Shown here piece after piece: positions 23,768-34,623 of a stretch of DNA of 64,000 nt (position 1 is its first letter; every line of letters starts with the position of its first letter). The position numbers and the translations under genes were made by a program. Under the pieces are notes generated by a model that had not been told where the DNA came from, searched no databases, and saw only the letters and a program-made list of their open reading frames with translations. Source of the stretch: Sipunculus nudus (Eukaryota > Annelida > Sipuncula > Golfingiida > Sipunculidae); assembly GCA_026874595.1 (NCBI GenBank), contig CM049313.1, positions 16,861,508 to 16,925,507 of the forward strand, written 5' to 3'.

Positions 23768-24385
23768 AGCCCCCATCACACGAGAAGGAGATCTTATGGC
23801 GACCACAGCGACCTAGTAGATCGCCGTTGGTCGCCCTTCACATCGTAAAAACCCTCCAAGTATGACTGCAATGCCGCTCTCGCCCCGCCGACATGACGTG
23901 TGCCGGCGCCGCGAGCTTCGTCAGAGCGCAGACGCCAGCACAAGTCGAATCCAACTGGGCGCAGAGAGAGAGCCGCTCTGACGTCATATACGCAGCAAAG
24001 CTCACTAGGGTCACCGAGGTCACGGTAGCGGCGGCGTGAGTGTGCTGAGGCAGCGAAGCGTAACAGATAGACCGATGCTACCATGTTTACTGGCGATCGA
24101 CCTGCGCTGTCAGGAAGCTGGTACTGCGCTGCTAGGACACTGATGGCGATCAAATTCCGATCTGATTGAGCTTTAAATCCACGGCGACCCCGCGGCGGAA
24201 ATTTTGTCCATGTTCAAAACTGGTCGCCATTCATGGCGTTCATGGTGACCATATGACGACCCAAGGTGACACTATCTCGCTCCTACGAAGCTCATGAAAA
24301 CTTAAGGCCACTCTGGCTGCGCTCTACGGCGATCTGCCCCAACTCGGTGATCGCAGCGAGATCGCCTCCTCGTGTGACGGGGGTG
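23768..24385. mobile_element. 0.62-kb element with 27-bp terminal inverted repeats
   Basis: The left end AGCCCCCATCACACGAGAAG and right end CTCCTCGTGTGACGGGGGTG are inverted repeats differing at only a few positions over about 27 bp. The interior is GC-rich with GCGACC/GATCGCC words and has no transposase. It is probably a non-autonomous DNA transposon, inserted beside or into the retrotransposon relic that follows. Confidence 0.75.
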
Positions 24386-25090
24386 TTATCAACAACTTGT
24401 TTGTGGAATACAAGAAACAGCCCATCCGTCTCAATTTTCACGAAAAATTTAGAAAGAAATGCCAGAAGCCTCCCAGATATTACAGTTAGTACATGGGCAA
24501 CCGACAGGCACAAATATATCATACAAGAATGCGTCTTGGTCAGAGCTCCCTGAATGGGCATTTAAAAACCATTGTTTAGAAAATCCGCTTTGCTCTTGTG
24601 GTCTCACGGTAGAGACCCCGTAGCACTGTTTTTTGTATTGCCCCCTTCATGCGAATATGAGAGAACCGTTTACGAAGGTATCATTGCTGACAAGCAATAA
24701 TCTGTCTGTAACAGAGAATTGTGAACTTTTTGATAATATACAGCGGTTCATAGTGGCAAATTAACGTTTTAAGTAAATTTGAATTTTGAGAATATGGGAG
24801 TATAGTAAGGTAATGTTCTCTAATAGTAAATAATTTATTTTATTTTGTTAAGTCACTGCTTGTATTTTTCAGGTATAATGTCCCGGATATATGTCAATAT
24901 AGATTGACATATTTATGTCAGTTGTATGCCATATTACGTAATCCTGGTATCAACAGCATATGTAACAATGTAAATGTGTTTCATACTGAGGATTATTTAA
25001 TAACATATTGATGGAGGAGACGAACTGATAAAGGGCTGTGCCCTGTTTTCCAATCCTCATTGCTTTGCTTTGCAATAAAATATTGTTTAA
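24386..25090 (+). pseudogene. Decayed 3' end of a non-LTR retrotransposon
   Basis: The plus strand encodes, with one frameshift and at least two stops, the C-terminal part of a LINE reverse-transcriptase protein. The readable pieces are GNRQAQIYHTRMRLGQSSLN, then LCSCGLTVETP, then HCFLYCPLH. The pattern R-x-R-x-G-x-S-x-LN-x-HL followed by CxCG and HxxxxCPL is typical of the region after the RT domain in many LINEs. About 400 bp of non-coding tail follow, ending near CAATAAAATATTGTTT. The clade is not assigned. Confidence 0.7.
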
Positions 25091-25149
25091 ACCAAAGGGA
25101 CAGTAGGCAATTGATTGATTACATCGATATTGTGGACAATTATTTTACT

Positions 25150-25166
25150 GGGGGGGGGGGGGGGGC
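25150..25166. repeat. Poly-G tract (17 G)
   Basis: Uninterrupted run of 17 G shortly after the LINE tail. Confidence 0.97.
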
Positions 25167-25552
25167 AATTTTCCCCGAGAGCATTTTGTAACATTAAAAT
25201 AAATTAAAATTTAAAAGGTACACTATTTTAAAGCCCCAAGTAACATTAATCCACTTTTTAAGGAATTAATAATAAAGTATGTTACAAATTCAAATAAAAA
25301 TGAATGAAAGTTAAAAAATATGTATACAATTAGAATGATGACAGTACCAGGTTTAAAATAATGTACACTTTTCGGGGTCTATAATGAATATAAACCACTT
25401 TTGGACTTAATTTAGGGTTTTCAAACAGTGATCCTACCTTAAACTGGTAATATCTGATCCACTTTTAGGCAGAATAAATTTGAATTCCCAATGTTTTCGG
25501 ATGAACTGATCTGTACTGTATATTGATAATAACGGAGAATGATGGCAAGAAA

Positions 25553-25576
25553 TGAGAGAGAAAGAGAGAGAGAGAT

Positions 25577-25645
<69 letters not shown>

Positions 25646-25680
25646 GAGAGACAGACAGACAGACACACAGACAGACAGAG
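25553..25680. repeat. (GA)n and ACAG microsatellite
   Basis: Long GAGAGA run with a few interruptions, then (ACAG)n. The minus-strand serine/leucine open frames here are artefacts. Confidence 0.95.
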
Positions 25681-25899
25681 ACCGACAGTTTTGTTGAACA
25701 GCGTTTGCAGATTTATAATATTTTTTATGTGTTAATTTTGCTTTTTTGTATTTCTATTTTTCTACTTTTTTCAGTTTTTCAATCATGTTATATTTATACT
25801 GTTTTCACGAGGGACGTATGATGAAGACTCTTACCATATTCCCTGAAGCAATTGCATGTTCAATAGATTCGGTTTGTCCAAGGCATGTCAAGAGGTCTG

Positions 25900-26463
25900 A
25901 TATTAAAATATGCATGTAATTTATCAGGACTCTATATAAAGGTGAGACACACCCAAATATATATAAATGACGGACACACACAATATATAGATAGGTACAC
26001 GCACACGTGTAGTCACACACGAGCGCACACAGACACATCAGTATGGTGCATGGGAAAGAGACGGAGTATATATGTATAAATATTTTAATATATTTAAATG
26101 TTTTTATAACAAAACTTATGCTTATGTACAGATGCATCCACGGTTACTCGTATATATTTTACTTATTTTACATGTTTTGATCCATATCCACAGGTTGATA
26201 CGATATAGTATGTTTCCAGAGAGGTTTGACAGTGATGTCTTTCTATGTAATGTGAGACCTAGATATATGATAAAACCCATATATAAATGAATACATTTGA
26301 CTATGATTTAGTAATTAATATTATTTACAACTTCCTCTTCTTGTTTAAATTTCCCTGCTTCTGAATGCGACATACACGATGAATTGTCATGTCTGTTTGA
26401 GTGAAGCAGCCAGTTCGTGTTCAATATGATGAATACCACAGTTCAATGTAGTTCGCTTTTCCG
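25900..26463 (-). repeat. Gene C 3' flank, duplicated at gene D (34180-34623)
   Basis: Downstream of the stop codons, C and D share GAGGAWGTTGTARATAWTAT (minus strand), an ATATTTATAACAAAA stretch, TACATGGAT/CAGATGCAT words and an AGGTGATGTGAG/TAATGTGAGACC stretch at matching distances. The genes and at least about 500 bp of 3' sequence therefore duplicated together. Confidence 0.55.
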
Positions 26464-26699
26464 CTAATGGATGGCGCCACAGTGGGTGCACTTTCTATCC
26501 GTCACGATCAAAAAACAAAACATAGCCAGGAGTGGGTTGCGGTCTCTCAGCATACCGATCTGCAACACAGAAAAATGGTTTGGTTAGTGTCACAAGAAAA
26601 TTGCTGGTTTAACAGTAATAACAACTGAAAATGTTGCTAGGGCAAAAAAATAAAATAATAATAAAAGGTATGGTTCTCAACACTGTTTCACAGAAATAA

Positions 26700-28600
26700 G
26701 TGCGGGAGGGCGATGTTTTTTTTGGCCTTTGTGTATGTTTCGATAAAAATGATATATGATCAGTGAAAAGCATTAAAATAACAGAATTTTATGCCGAACA
26801 GGTTAGAGCACTACATAACAAAGGAAATCTTATAAAAAATGTATTATTTAGGCTTCTTGAAAGATGAAAATTAAAATAAAAATTTTTGATGCGGAGGGTT
26901 AAAATTGACGCGGGCGTTGCCTGAGAACCATACCTTTTATTTTTTTGCCCTAAAGACAATATATATACTAGTATACCTCTGACAGGGTACAAACCTTAGT
27001 TGTTGTAGGCTACACACAAACAAGGGACCCATGGGTCATGGCGCTCAGCTGATCGTGATTGGACTATAAATGTTTCTCCACTGTGATACTATATCGAGTC
27101 GATAAAGCTCATGAATATCATGGACATGTTGGGCTATTATAAAGGAATGTAATGTAATATGTGAGTAAATGATAAATGAAATTACCTGACTGATGGATTA
27201 ATAGAGTCAAATAAAGTGGTTTATTTTTTATTTATTTAGGAGGGGTTGAAAATTGTGATATATTTGAGCAAATATGAATGCAATGACAGCAGTAATAAGC
27301 AGTAGTAGAATGATGATAGGCTATTTGTTGAAGGATCTAAAGTGTATGGTAGTCTGCAAGCGTTCAATTTGACAGATATGATGTTATGATTAACTATGCT
27401 GATGAAGTGATTTATGAATATGTGACTGTATGACACAATATCTCTTTAGTCTTGACAAGGTACATAATTGTGATGCCCACTATGTCTACATATTACACAA
27501 TATTGACATAATTTCTGGCATTAACATAGGTACCTATGGACGAATAGTTATACAAAATATTAGAGTATGAATATATCTGATTCATCTTGTTCTTGCTTAC
27601 TGAGGCTGACTTTGGGATGGGGTTCGGAAAAGGGAAAAGTGAGGGCAGCACGAAGGTGGATGTAGAAATATTCTATTGTAATGTTTTTCCATTTATATAA
27701 GAATATGAAAAGCTAAGAGGAAAGGGGCCCTCCTACTTGGTTATAGTAAAGTTCTAAATATATAATTGCAAACTAATACTCTGACAAGACTGTCATGAAG
27801 AAAAACAGTAAAAGTTTTGAGATACTGTGTTGCATACGAAAATTTACAGATGGACAGGCAAGTGGACAGAATGGACTAATACCTTTATTTCACTTTCATG
27901 AGAATAATGCATTTAAGTTTATATATAATCCTATTTTTTTTAAGCAGATCCACTTTTTCCATTAAGAAATTTTTATCTGAATCATTTTTTTATTTACAGG
28001 TTTATAAATTTTTAATTAAAAAACCTGAAAATACAAGTTAAAATATTAGAATTGTTGCAAAAGTTGCAATCATTATATATACAGAGTAAAAAACATTGGG
28101 TCATATTATGCATACACATATATTTTGTTATTTTTAAATCATAAATGTTTAAACTGATTTTAAAAGAAAATAATGCCACAACATGGCATCTACAAGAATA
28201 TTCCTTGAATCACTATTAAAAAGTTTTGCACATTGGAGTTTTCAGACCATGCTTAATTTTATTCACCAAAATAAAATAAAAGTAAATTTGATAAAATAAA
28301 ACATCTTTTCAAATAAAGTATACACATTGTTGGTTGAATGAGGGACAAACAATATCATTGTGCTAATTACTATCCCAGTTTTAATTTATTACTGGAATTA
28401 ATAGTCAATTTCACACCTGGTGAAGTTTTTACTCTTCTGAAGTAAGGAATTACTTATCTCATGAACATCCACACTTTCACAGCAATACACCACTTTGTGG
28501 ACACAATTTAATGTACACTTTAATCATTGTAACCCTGGTGGTTCAATACAAAATCTAAAATGTAGCATGTCCAAGAATAAAATATATTACAGAAAAATTA
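26700..28600. other. Intronic DNA of gene C, no feature seen
   Basis: AT-rich sequence without supported genes. The small open frames are unsupported. Confidence 0.4.
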
Positions 28601-28628
28601 TAACATTCATCTAGTTTATGCACCAGCT

Positions 28629-28724
28629 GGGGGGGGGGGGGGGGATGAGTGCAGGGCAGAGGGGAAGCCTGCTAGTAGTGGCCAAGCTGGGCCAAGGTAA
28701 GCTGCCTGGGGGGGGGGGGGGGGG
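28629..28724. repeat. Two poly-G tracts (16 and 17 G)
   Basis: G runs at 28629-28644 and 28708-28724, each following a GCTGG or GCCTGG. Confidence 0.95.
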
Positions 28725-28809
28725 TTACATAATGCAAGTGAAGGCTGTACTACTAGGTGGGCTAGATGTAAACAACTCTTGACATGGTGTATGAAAACGT
28801 GAATAAAAG

Positions 28810-29430
28810 CTATTCATTCCAATCAATTTCTTTTGAAAGTTCAGATTTTAAAAGATTAAATCCTTATGCATATATGCTGGGAAAATTAACAAAATTTAAG
28901 GTATTGATTTTTTATTTATGCTAATAACTTGAAAAATTTGCAAAATTCAGATCTAATTTGTGGTAAACAATTGAATCTTGATTAAATAAAGTTATATTCC
29001 TGAAAAAAAGTCTCTAGGTTCAGAAATTCTCATGTGAGTAAATATATTTCCTGATTTTTTAAAAAATTGCATTATGTTTTGGCCCATAACTTCAAAATAA
29101 TACCAAATACTGACCTAATTTTTGGTATGTTCATAGAAAATGTATAAAAGAATGTGAATACTAAATACGATCAAAAACAGATAAGTGGTTTTGATAATAG
29201 GCAGCCTTGAAGTGTAACAATGGCTTTTTTTATGGAAAACAGAATTTTTTTCCTTAATATCTCGAAGGACCTTAGGACCCAATTTTCGGTATGGTAGGAG
29301 ATTTTGGGGACATCTAAAATTATGTCAACAGCCTGGGGAGCATAGAGATGTGCACTGAATGACCTACAGTCATCAAAGTGGACTGCTTGACAATGTAAGG
29401 GAATACAACAAGAGCCTCCAAAAAAATTCA
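28810..29430 (-). repeat. GTCC-tailed dispersed repeat, copy 2
   Basis: Collinear on the minus strand with 1-730, and with the adjacent copy 29431-30175. Shared landmarks are AGATGTCCCCAAAATCTCC, TTCGAGATATTAAGGAAAAA, AAACCACTTATCTG, TTATGGGCC and GACTTTTTTTCAGG. Its head lacks the GTCC-rich part, which suggests it is an internal unit of a longer array. Confidence 0.8.
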
Positions 29431-30175
29431 ATAACTAGCCTAATTTTGCAGCTTTTATTTTCAAATTTCAGATTTTAACAGATAAATCCTTATGTATACA
29501 TGGTGTGAAAATTAAATCCACAGTACTTACAGGAAAAAAACGTGCCATGGCTAAAGTTGGGCAAAATTTAAGGTACCAATTTTATATTTTTGCCAATATT
29601 TAAAAAAAAATTAACAAATTTTGATCTAATTTTTGGTATACAATTAAATTTTGATTAATTAAAGTTGTATTACTGGAAAAAAGTCCCTACCTTTAACACT
29701 TTTGGTCTTAAGTGACCAAATATCTTCCTGATTTTTTAACAAAGTCCATTATGTTTGGGCCCATAACTTTTTTAAATTATATAATACTGACTTAATATCA
29801 GGCATGTACATAGGAACTATATAGAGGAATATTTATGGTAAATATGAAGAAAACCAGATGAGTGGTTTTGATATTAGGCAGTCCTGAAGTGTGAAAATAG
29901 ATTTCTAATAAAAAATGAGGTTTTTCCTTAATATCTCAAAGGAACGAAGTCCTATTGACCCAATTTTTGGCATGGTAGGAGATTATGGGGACATCTAACT
30001 GTATGCCGAAATTCAGATTCGTAGGTCCAATGGTGTCGAAACGTGCCAGTCTTACGGACGGACATCCAGACGGACAGACAGACGGACGGACGGACGGACA
30101 GACAGACGGACGGACGACGGACAATGGACCATGACTATAGCTCAGATGACTTATAGTCAGCTGAGCTAAAAATGT
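29431..30175 (-). repeat. GTCC-tailed dispersed repeat, copy 3, with complete head
   Basis: On the minus strand it starts TTTTTAGCTCAGCTGACTAT, goes through GGTCCATTGTCCGTCGTCCG and a (GTCC/GTCT)n run at 30045-30120, then the same body as copies 1 and 2. It lies in the long gene C intron. Confidence 0.82.
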
Positions 30176-30224
30176 GTCAGGTTCCCTAGCTCCATGGTTT
30201 GATCACAGATGAGCTAAGCTACGG

Positions 30225-30691
30225 TTGTACCGCTTGACACCATCAGGTCAAGCGCTACGGTGAGAGTCTACCTCACGAGTCTTTTGGAAGACCAAGGAGG
30301 AATTTCATACAAATTAAGTGTGGAATCTATGCAAATGAACCTCTCTCCTGCATAAGCAGCTCACTTTTGAGGATAGAACCTCACTTTCACAACATTCTTC
30401 CCGTCATACATCGCTTTGTTTACAACCATGCCAGATTCCTATTGGCTGATACAACCGGAAGATACTAAGAAGCAGTATCGCATTTTATTTACAGTACGTG
30501 CATATTATTTCGGCCATACTGACCATTCGGCAGTAATTTTGATACAAATGGCGTCTAAGCACCTGTATCAATGATAATATGTAGGGATATTTTGTGATAC
30601 TACACAAGAACTGTGTGCCAAAACGTATATGAACAGTTCTGGCCAAAGATCCGCACCAGGCTGAAGCATTTGATGGTGTCAAGCGGTACAA
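30225..30691. mobile_element. 467-bp element with 21-bp perfect inverted ends
   Basis: TTGTACCGCTTGACACCATC (30225-30244, next base A) is repeated exactly in inverted form at 30671-30691. The interior carries no coding frame. It is probably a non-autonomous DNA transposon; no clear target duplication was found. Confidence 0.72.
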
Positions 30692-32191
30692 GATGTGCTC
30701 TGCTGTTTTGCTGATTTGAACATTATTCACACAGGATTTCCAGGGTAGCCGTTTCGGCTGATAGAGAAGCTCTCTTCTGTATGAAAAAAATATGGACTTA
30801 ATCATAGAACAACAAAATGACACAGAAAGCACATGCATACAGTGTCCTAACCAAAAGCTAATATACATACATACACCAGAACAAAAATGGCCCATAATTC
30901 TAAAATATTTGTCTGACCCTCATCCAGGGATAAACAAATCGTCTGATCGTAAAATATATTATGGTGATATAGATTACTTCCGAAGTTCAATTTTTGTTAA
31001 TAAATATTGAATATATATAATAATAAATGGATTGTTCCCTTGGATGTTATCCCATCCTTCGAACATTTTCATCATGGTTCGTTCAAGACGTTTTGAAGAA
31101 AAGTTACTAACAGGCAAACCAACCAACGGCGATAAAAGCAAAATACCTCTTAGTGGTGGTATAAAGATTTGGGATGGGGGTACCGACCTAACTTTTCTTT
31201 CTTGCTTCGCACAAATTACATAAATTAGTTTTGTCAATCTGACTCCTTCCTGCAGGTCGGGTGTAGGGACACATTGCTTAAATGAGCCCCACGCTGTTCC
31301 AAAGTGACCTATTTATATACCAGGTACCCCAAACATGCACGAAATATTAGTGTTTTCTCCTTGAACCATATTTTGTATCTGCTAGTAATTTGTTCTAAAG
31401 CCATTTCTTTACTCCTGTACGGAAGTTGAAAATTGCGCACACCACCTGGCCGCCGTATCGCGCGACTTCATAATATTTTTAAAGTTTCCAAAAATCGTTT
31501 CTTCTGTTTTTCTTCCTTCATGTGTCCTTTCCTTGTTTTGGAGTGCTGGCGCATGCGCAAGATTGCACCTCGTCTTGTTATTGTTAACAAACATATGTGG
31601 ACTGTTTACTCACACACAGACCCGTAACAACGTATAAAATATGGGCTAGTACGTCTGTGTGCCGGGCTGGTTCTAGGAACCTTTTGTATTCAACTAAAAT
31701 GAACAAATGATGTGAGATCAAAGTCTCCCAAAATCAAACTCGACAAAAGACAATTGCAACTAGGCTTGAGATGGTATATGCTTAGTGTCCTGATTGTTGT
31801 GAGTGTGGGAATCATTATCCGTACTACACTTTGTGAACATCGAATTCTCATTTTAGGAATATTAAAGGGGAACAAGTAAGTAAAGTAAGTAAATAGTTTA
31901 TTCTGAACTGAAGGCCTCAGGCATAAACCTCCAACTCCAGGCATGTTCACTAAATATCCATAAATACAAAGGAATTTGTTTAGGATAACTCTCCATTTAA
32001 AGTTGAGTAAATAAATACAAAAAGATACTAGTACCTGTCATTCTCCATATATCAAATCCTAAATATATCATAACAATCATGCTATAAATTTACATGTTCT
32101 AACATTATCTGTCTTTTAATAAAACCATAATCAACAAAAGTTTCAAAATCTGAAATTTCTAATTGATTATCCATTTTAATTAAAGGGAGTA

Positions 32192-32192
<1 letters not shown>

Positions 32193-32260
<68 letters not shown>
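32193..32260. repeat. (TA)n microsatellite
   Basis: TA run of about 68 bp, in the gene C intron. Confidence 0.97.
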
Positions 32261-32264
<4 letters not shown>

Positions 32265-32682
32265 CATATAAAACAAGCGCAGGAAACGCTTACAGTTTGA
32301 TGAATGGCCATTCTGTATTATAATAAATAACTAAGTCATTTTGTCACTGTTGTATCCCACAACAATAGATTTTTGATTTAGCTTAAAATATTGTCATCTT
32401 CCTTTTATAGATTATAATTTACTTATAATTTCGTAAAAAATAAATGAAAATAGTATAAGTTATTCCCACTTTTGCTATATTATATTAATAAGCGGTGTTT
32501 AATTATGAATTATATTTTGGTCAATTTACCCCGCATGTTGGACAGTTTCCGTTTCCTCTCGGCTGTGAGGCATGGGTAACCACGACTGTTTGTGTGGCGG
32601 GAACCACTGTCGTCTGCTGAGCCACCGGCTGGACGACGGAACTCGTCTGTGTCGTTGAGTACACTATCGTCTGGGTCGCCAT

Positions 32683-33150
32683 TTTGTTAATTTTATACCT
32701 CGCAACCGTAAACGTACTTATTTACCTGAAAACATTAAAATTGATTCCGTTTTTTACATGCTTGGTATGTAAATGTAACAAACATGAGCCATAATAAATA
32801 TAAGCCACAAATATCATGCCATATTCTACAAAAATGTAAATAGAATAATTGCATGAAATAATCGAACATTCTCGGTATACAGGATATGAAACACCCAAAA
32901 AGGATAAACTATCAGCCAAGTTATTGTTCTTTCCGCTACCATCGTTTCCCATAAGAAACGCTTAAAGGATTTACTGACCTGTCAAGGAATATGTACTATA
33001 TAGTGGTAGATTTTCAGCGCTTAAACGCATATTGTGGAGCATATTTAACTTTTTAATGGAAACGCATTTAAAATTTCATATTTCTGTAAATTAATGTTTA
33101 GCGTAGTAAAAATGCTTTATTATGATAAAGTATTTGAAAATAGACTTACC
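32683..33150 (-). other. Gene C 5' leader: UTR exon parts and UTR intron
   Basis: An acceptor (GTTTTCAG) precedes 32725, leaving 43 nt of 5' UTR before the ATG. A donor CACAAAAGGTAAGT ends the leader exon at 33150. The implied intron is about 424 bp. Confidence 0.58.
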
Positions 33151-33239
33151 TTTTGTGAACAACAAATATAACTTTTGGCGTACTACATTTACCGGTAACT
33201 AGTAACTGGTTATCCGCGAACAATACATTTAACTGGAGA

Positions 33240-33390
33240 GCGTTTGTTTTCCCTAGTGATGATTATAACGATCAGGTCCAAACAAGTCTGTCTGATCCAT
33301 GGAGACAGAGCCACTCATGGTTGACCGTTCCCGTGACTGTTACGTCATTTAAGGTCAGACGCACTTTTAAATTACGTCATATTTTCCTCT
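33240..33390 (-). promoter_or_regulatory. Gene C putative promoter with blocks shared by paralogues
   Basis: The plus strand reads TTTTCCCTAGTGATGATTAT, AGGTCCAAACAAGTC and GATCCATGGA, matching the gene B and D upstream blocks. A second block holds GTTACGTCATTTAAGGTCAG and AAATTACGTCATATTTTCCT, so there are two TTACGTCA sites here against one in B. Confidence 0.6.
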
Positions 33391-34346
33391 GCTTCAGTCC
33401 CGGCATGCATGGTGTCGATTACACGTTAATGTGGGGACACTGCAATTTCTATATCTGAGTGGATTATATACAATAAAAGTACACGTCTCCACTGACCATA
33501 TCCAGACTTACATCTAACTCTGATGAAGTCCGCTGTGCGCATACCTCAACAGAGTTCATTGTAACTGGTTCACAATTTTTTGCGTAAATCTATAGTATAA
33601 CTTCCTTTGCGGAGATACTTAACAGTAAGCGCGGGTGACTAAACAGTGACCTGACCTTTTGTACATTTGAAATCCCCTCCCCCCCGGGCTTTCGGTAGTG
33701 AACTCAAATCAATGCAATGCTGTTAATTAACCCCTACTGGAGCCAGTCCTCATCAACCAAATAGGCTATGGTCCTAATTTAAATAAAGGATAGTATTATA
33801 TCGACGGTATATGGGCAAGTATTATTTTCACCTTGGTTTGTTGGTTTGTCTGTTTGCAACTTTACGCAAAAAAAATTGACGGAATCTTTTGTAACATTCA
33901 ATGAACAATCCATTACTTTTGGTAGGTAATCTGGATCACCATTATCCAGATTTGTCAATCAAAAATCTTTATGTAATATAGAGCTATTCATTTGTAATTG
34001 GTGTGGCTCTGACCTGGAGGTGACCTGATTGGCGTGAGAAAAAAAATGGATTAAGAACGAAACTTTGGCAGACACTTTTTTTCAGGAGAGAAAGTTGCAT
34101 TTCATGTATACCTAATGTACATAGGGCACCGTCAATCGATAAAACGGTTTGTTTTCATACATGCACATATACAAACGGACAAACACACACACAGACAGAC
34201 ATGCTCACGGTTAGACATATAAACCTGTGTTTAAATATGAGACGTAGTATATACATGTGTATTTAAAATATATTTATAACAAAAATAAATCCTGTAGATA
34301 TACATGTGATGGCTGTACATGGATATATGCATAATATGTCCCCTGC

Positions 34347-34347
34347 G

Positions 34348-34416
<69 letters not shown>
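34347..34416. repeat. (TA)n microsatellite
   Basis: TA run with one AA interruption, downstream of gene D. Confidence 0.96.
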
Positions 34417-34423
<7 letters not shown>

Positions 34424-34623
34424 CGCAGGATGTCAATTGATTTCTAGGTGATGTGAGCCGTGAGATGAACTAAGTCTTAATAAAATGCATGGATACATGA
34501 ATTACATATATTGATAAAATATGACTATAGTAAAATTAATAATATCTACAACATCCTCTTATTCAACTTTAAACTACAGTGTAAGTTGCTGTGTACTAGA
34601 GTCAATCGTAGTTCCATATTCCG

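Larger units (their letters stand above)
26464..32682 (-). pseudogene. BRI3-like gene C, hydrophobic segment shortened by 11 codons
   Basis: Coding exon 1 runs 32682-32530 (51 codons, starting MATQTIVYSTTQ and ending CPTCG before a GTAAAT donor). The nearest same-strand second exon is 26559-26464 (31 codons plus TAG) after TTGCAG, so the intron would be about 5970 bp. Against gene D, exon 2 lacks 33 nt: LLG..(11 residues)..LCFMLL has become LLAMFCFLIV. The hydrophobic stretch drops from about 21 to about 11 residues, too short for a normal membrane span. The frame, both CxxC knuckles (CPTC, CTHC) and the splice sites are intact. It may be a recent pseudogene or an altered protein of 82 residues. 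Pairing these two exons is inference; no other exon lies between them. Confidence 0.65.

Noticed and set aside
25439-25668. Serine/leucine-rich minus-strand frames
   Set aside because: They are translations of a (GA)n microsatellite.
30060-30120. CRISPR-like short repeats (GGACGGACGGAC)
   Set aside because: It is a simple tetranucleotide run at the head of a dispersed eukaryotic repeat, with no spacers.
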